Source: an uncultured Lachnospiraceae bacterium (GTDB lineage Bacteria > Bacillota > Clostridia > Lachnospirales > Lachnospiraceae). Taken from it: 64,000 nucleotides of DNA. Of this stretch, positions 62,615-64,000 are shown one piece after another (position 1 is the stretch's first letter; every line of letters begins with the position of its first letter). Below the pieces are notes generated by a model. The model did not search any database, was not told where the DNA came from, and saw only the letters and a list, made by a program, of their open reading frames with translations. The stretch lies in assembly GCA_947089905.1 (NCBI GenBank), contig CAMUMG010000001.1, forward strand, positions 124,001 through 188,000, written 5' to 3'. Position numbers and translations under genes: made by a program.

Positions 62615-62640
62615 GATATAATAAAAAGGAGGGAAAGAAT

Positions 62641-63183
62641 ATGGAGTCTAAAAGACAGAAAAATCATAGTCACCGAATTGAGTATATTGATGGAAACTCC
62701 GTCAGAAAATTAAATCCTGACCTAGAATATCAAGAGCTAGGACGTCCTCTTCCCATACCAACAACCAAAAAGACACAGCGAATACAGCGACAGAATAGTC
62801 CTGTAAATAAAAAGATTGTTGGAAGAGGAATCGATTTTGTTTCGATGGCATTTTTGACTATTGTTATGGGGATTACACTTTTTGTCTGCTTGGAATATTT
62901 GAATGTACAATCTAATATGCGTCAAACAGATAAGACAATAGTATCCTTAGAAAGTGAACTAAAGGATATCGCCGATAAAAATAATGCAGCAGAAGCAAAG
63001 TTAAATGATAAAGTAGATTTAGAAAGAATTTATGAAATTGCAGTAGGAGAGCTTGGTATGGTCTTTCCAAATAAAAATGAAATTATTAATTATCCTATGG
63101 ATTATCATAGCTATATGCAGCAAAATTCAGATATTCCAGAAATTACAGAAAAGTCAGTGCTAGATAGCATTTTTGGAAACTAG
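62641..63183 (+). CDS. FtsL/DivIC-like cell division protein
   Basis: A 180-residue bitopic protein with a long basic cytoplasmic N-terminus (about 75 residues), one membrane helix (VSMAFLTIVMGITLFVCLEYL), a coiled coil (NVQSNMRQTDKTIVSLESEL and following) and an extracellular tail. The ERIYEIAVGELGMVFP segment matches the leucine-zipper end of FtsL-type proteins. AAGGAGGG precedes the ATG at 62641; the longer upstream frame overlaps rsmH and is not used. It lies between rsmH and the penicillin-binding protein, the ftsL place. Confidence 0.85.
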   Translation: MESKRQKNHSHRIEYIDGNSVRKLNPDLEYQELGRPLPIPTTKKTQRIQRQNSPVNKKIVGRGIDFVSMAFLTIVMGITLFVCLEYLNVQSNMRQTDKTIVSLESELKDIADKNNAAEAKLNDKVDLERIYEIAVGELGMVFPNKNEIINYPMDYHSYMQQNSDIPEITEKSVLDSIFGN

Positions 63184-63192
63184 AGGGTGCCT

Positions 63193-64000
63193 ATGGAAAG
63201 ACAGAAAGTAGGAACTCGAAGAAAAAGAAGGAAAAAGACTGTTAAAAAGTTTACTTATCAGATGCAGAAGAGTTTTGTCTTTATATTTATTATAGTATGT
63301 TTAGCTATGTTTGGATTAATTTTAGTAATGGGCTATATGACTAGACAAAATGGAGAACGATATGAAAAACGTGTATTGTCACAACAAAGCTATGTCAGCA
63401 GTAAGATTCCTTATCGGCGTGGAAGTATTATGGATCGAAATGGTGTTGTATTAGCTCAAAGTGAAAAAGTCTACAATGTGATTTTAGATCCAAAAGTACT
63501 TTTAGAAAGGGAAAGCAATATTGAAGTGACACTGACGGCATTAACTGAAATATTTGAATTAGAACATGCGCATTTAACTCAAATATTAGATGAAAAACCA
63601 GAAAGTTCCTATGTAATTTTAAAGAAACATGAACCATATGAAAAAATGGCAGAATTCGAAGAACGAACAGAACAACAAAAAAAGGCTTCGAGAACAAATC
63701 GAATTGCCGGAGTTTGGTTTGAAGAGGAGTACATACGAAACTATCCTTATGATGGAATAGCATCTCACCTGATTGGATATACAAATTCAGGAAATGTCGG
63801 AAGCTGGGGAGTAGAACAATTTTATAACAGCACCTTAAATGGTACAGATGGAAGAATTTATGGATATTATGATTCAGAGTTAAATTTAAAGCGGACAGTA
63901 AAAGAGGCTAAAAATGGGAATAGTCTTGTTACTACTATAGATGTAAATATCCAGAATAAAATAGAAAAAAAAGTAAAGAAATTTTTAGATACCGTTGGTG
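63193..64000 (+). CDS. Class B penicillin-binding protein, N-terminal part (FtsI/SpoVD-like; cut by window end)
   Basis: Transpeptidase of septal or spore cortex wall synthesis. ATG 63193 follows GAGGG, and 269 codons are open to the window end. A basic cytoplasmic start (RKRRKKTVKKFTYQ) precedes one membrane helix (FVFIFIIVCLAMFGLILVMG) and the dimerisation region with KIPYRRGSIMDRNGVVLAQS, the class B signature, and later ASHLIGYTNSGNVGSWGVEQ and LVTTIDVNIQNKIEKKV. The catalytic SxxK, SxN and KTG motifs lie beyond the window, as would any PASTA domain that could decide between FtsI and SpoVD. Confidence 0.9.
   Translation, partial: MERQKVGTRRKRRKKTVKKFTYQMQKSFVFIFIIVCLAMFGLILVMGYMTRQNGERYEKRVLSQQSYVSSKIPYRRGSIMDRNGVVLAQSEKVYNVILDPKVLLERESNIEVTLTALTEIFELEHAHLTQILDEKPESSYVILKKHEPYEKMAEFEERTEQQKKASRTNRIAGVWFEEEYIRNYPYDGIASHLIGYTNSGNVGSWGVEQFYNSTLNGTDGRIYGYYDSELNLKRTVKEAKNGNSLVTTIDVNIQNKIEKKVKKFLDTVG

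Noticed and set aside
62533-62640. N-terminal extension of the FtsL-like protein
   Set aside because: It overlaps rsmH and lacks a ribosome site; AAGGAGGG directs the start to 62641.
1-64000. tRNA, rRNA, prophage and intact transposase genes
   Set aside because: None seen on either strand.

Overview
The window reads as one chromosome segment of a low-GC, spore-forming Clostridia, most likely of the Lachnospiraceae type. The evidence is the AT-rich coding, strong AGGAGG ribosome sites, a complete spoIIIA operon, recN-spoIVB-spo0A, a meso-diaminopimelate type MurE, and an Asp23-NusB-IspA-Dxs-TlyA-NadK-ArgR block in the usual clostridial order. No tRNA or rRNA gene was seen. Species cannot be named from the sequence alone.

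Layout. (1) 1-8790: a type I-C CRISPR-Cas locus, cas3 (5' end cut by the window edge)-cas5c-cas8c-cas7c-cas4-cas1-cas2, with an in-frame internal start inside cas8c for the small subunit Cas11c, followed by an array of 14 repeats and 13 spacers. The repeat orientation, the decayed repeats beside cas2 and a promoter on the far side all say the array is transcribed from the minus strand, convergent with the cas operon. (2) 8791-10374: AT-rich accessory DNA with a decayed, internally deleted tnpB of an IS200/IS605-type element. (3) 10375-20433: housekeeping and mixed genes: two metallophosphoesterases, a self-regulated MerR-family regulator, rarA, an aldose-epimerase-like gene, an SDR dehydrogenase, yqeG, aroK, an M24 peptidase, efp and aroE. 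(4) 20521-25938: spoIIIAA-AH, the engulfment-stage export channel of sporulation, behind a SigE-like promoter. (5) 26011-33112: asp23, nusB, ispA, dxs, tlyA, nadK, argR, yebC; xseA and xseB, commonly between nusB and ispA, are absent. (6) 33299-37423: a 1374-residue secreted protein built of Ig-like (BIG2) repeats. (7) 37564-43274: recN, spoIVB, spo0A, glgA. (8) 43379-58702: murE, murF, priA, def, fmt, a zinc peptidase, rsmB, rlmN, a PP2C phosphatase and PASTA kinase pair, rsgA, rpe, thiN. (9) 58703-59421: a 719-base gap with a 39-codon membrane-peptide gene. (10) 59422-64000: ychF, lgt and the start of the division cluster (rsmH, ftsL-like, class B penicillin-binding protein cut by the window end).

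How the parts fit: the CRISPR locus with its insertion-sequence debris is the accessory module; the rest is core chromosome, with peptidoglycan synthesis and its sensing (murE, murF, PASTA kinase, penicillin-binding protein), translation and ribosome maturation (efp, def, fmt, rsmB, rlmN, rsgA, rsmH, tlyA) and sporulation (spoIIIA, spoIVB, spo0A). The points most worth a second look are the inverted CRISPR array with a dated repeat mutation, an orphan CRISPR-repeat-like sequence in a folded RNA region before nusB, a 31-bp perfect-type hairpin after efp, a MerR promoter with the diagnostic 19-bp spacer, a possible leader peptide coupled to the PASTA kinase, and the 39-residue membrane peptide before ychF.
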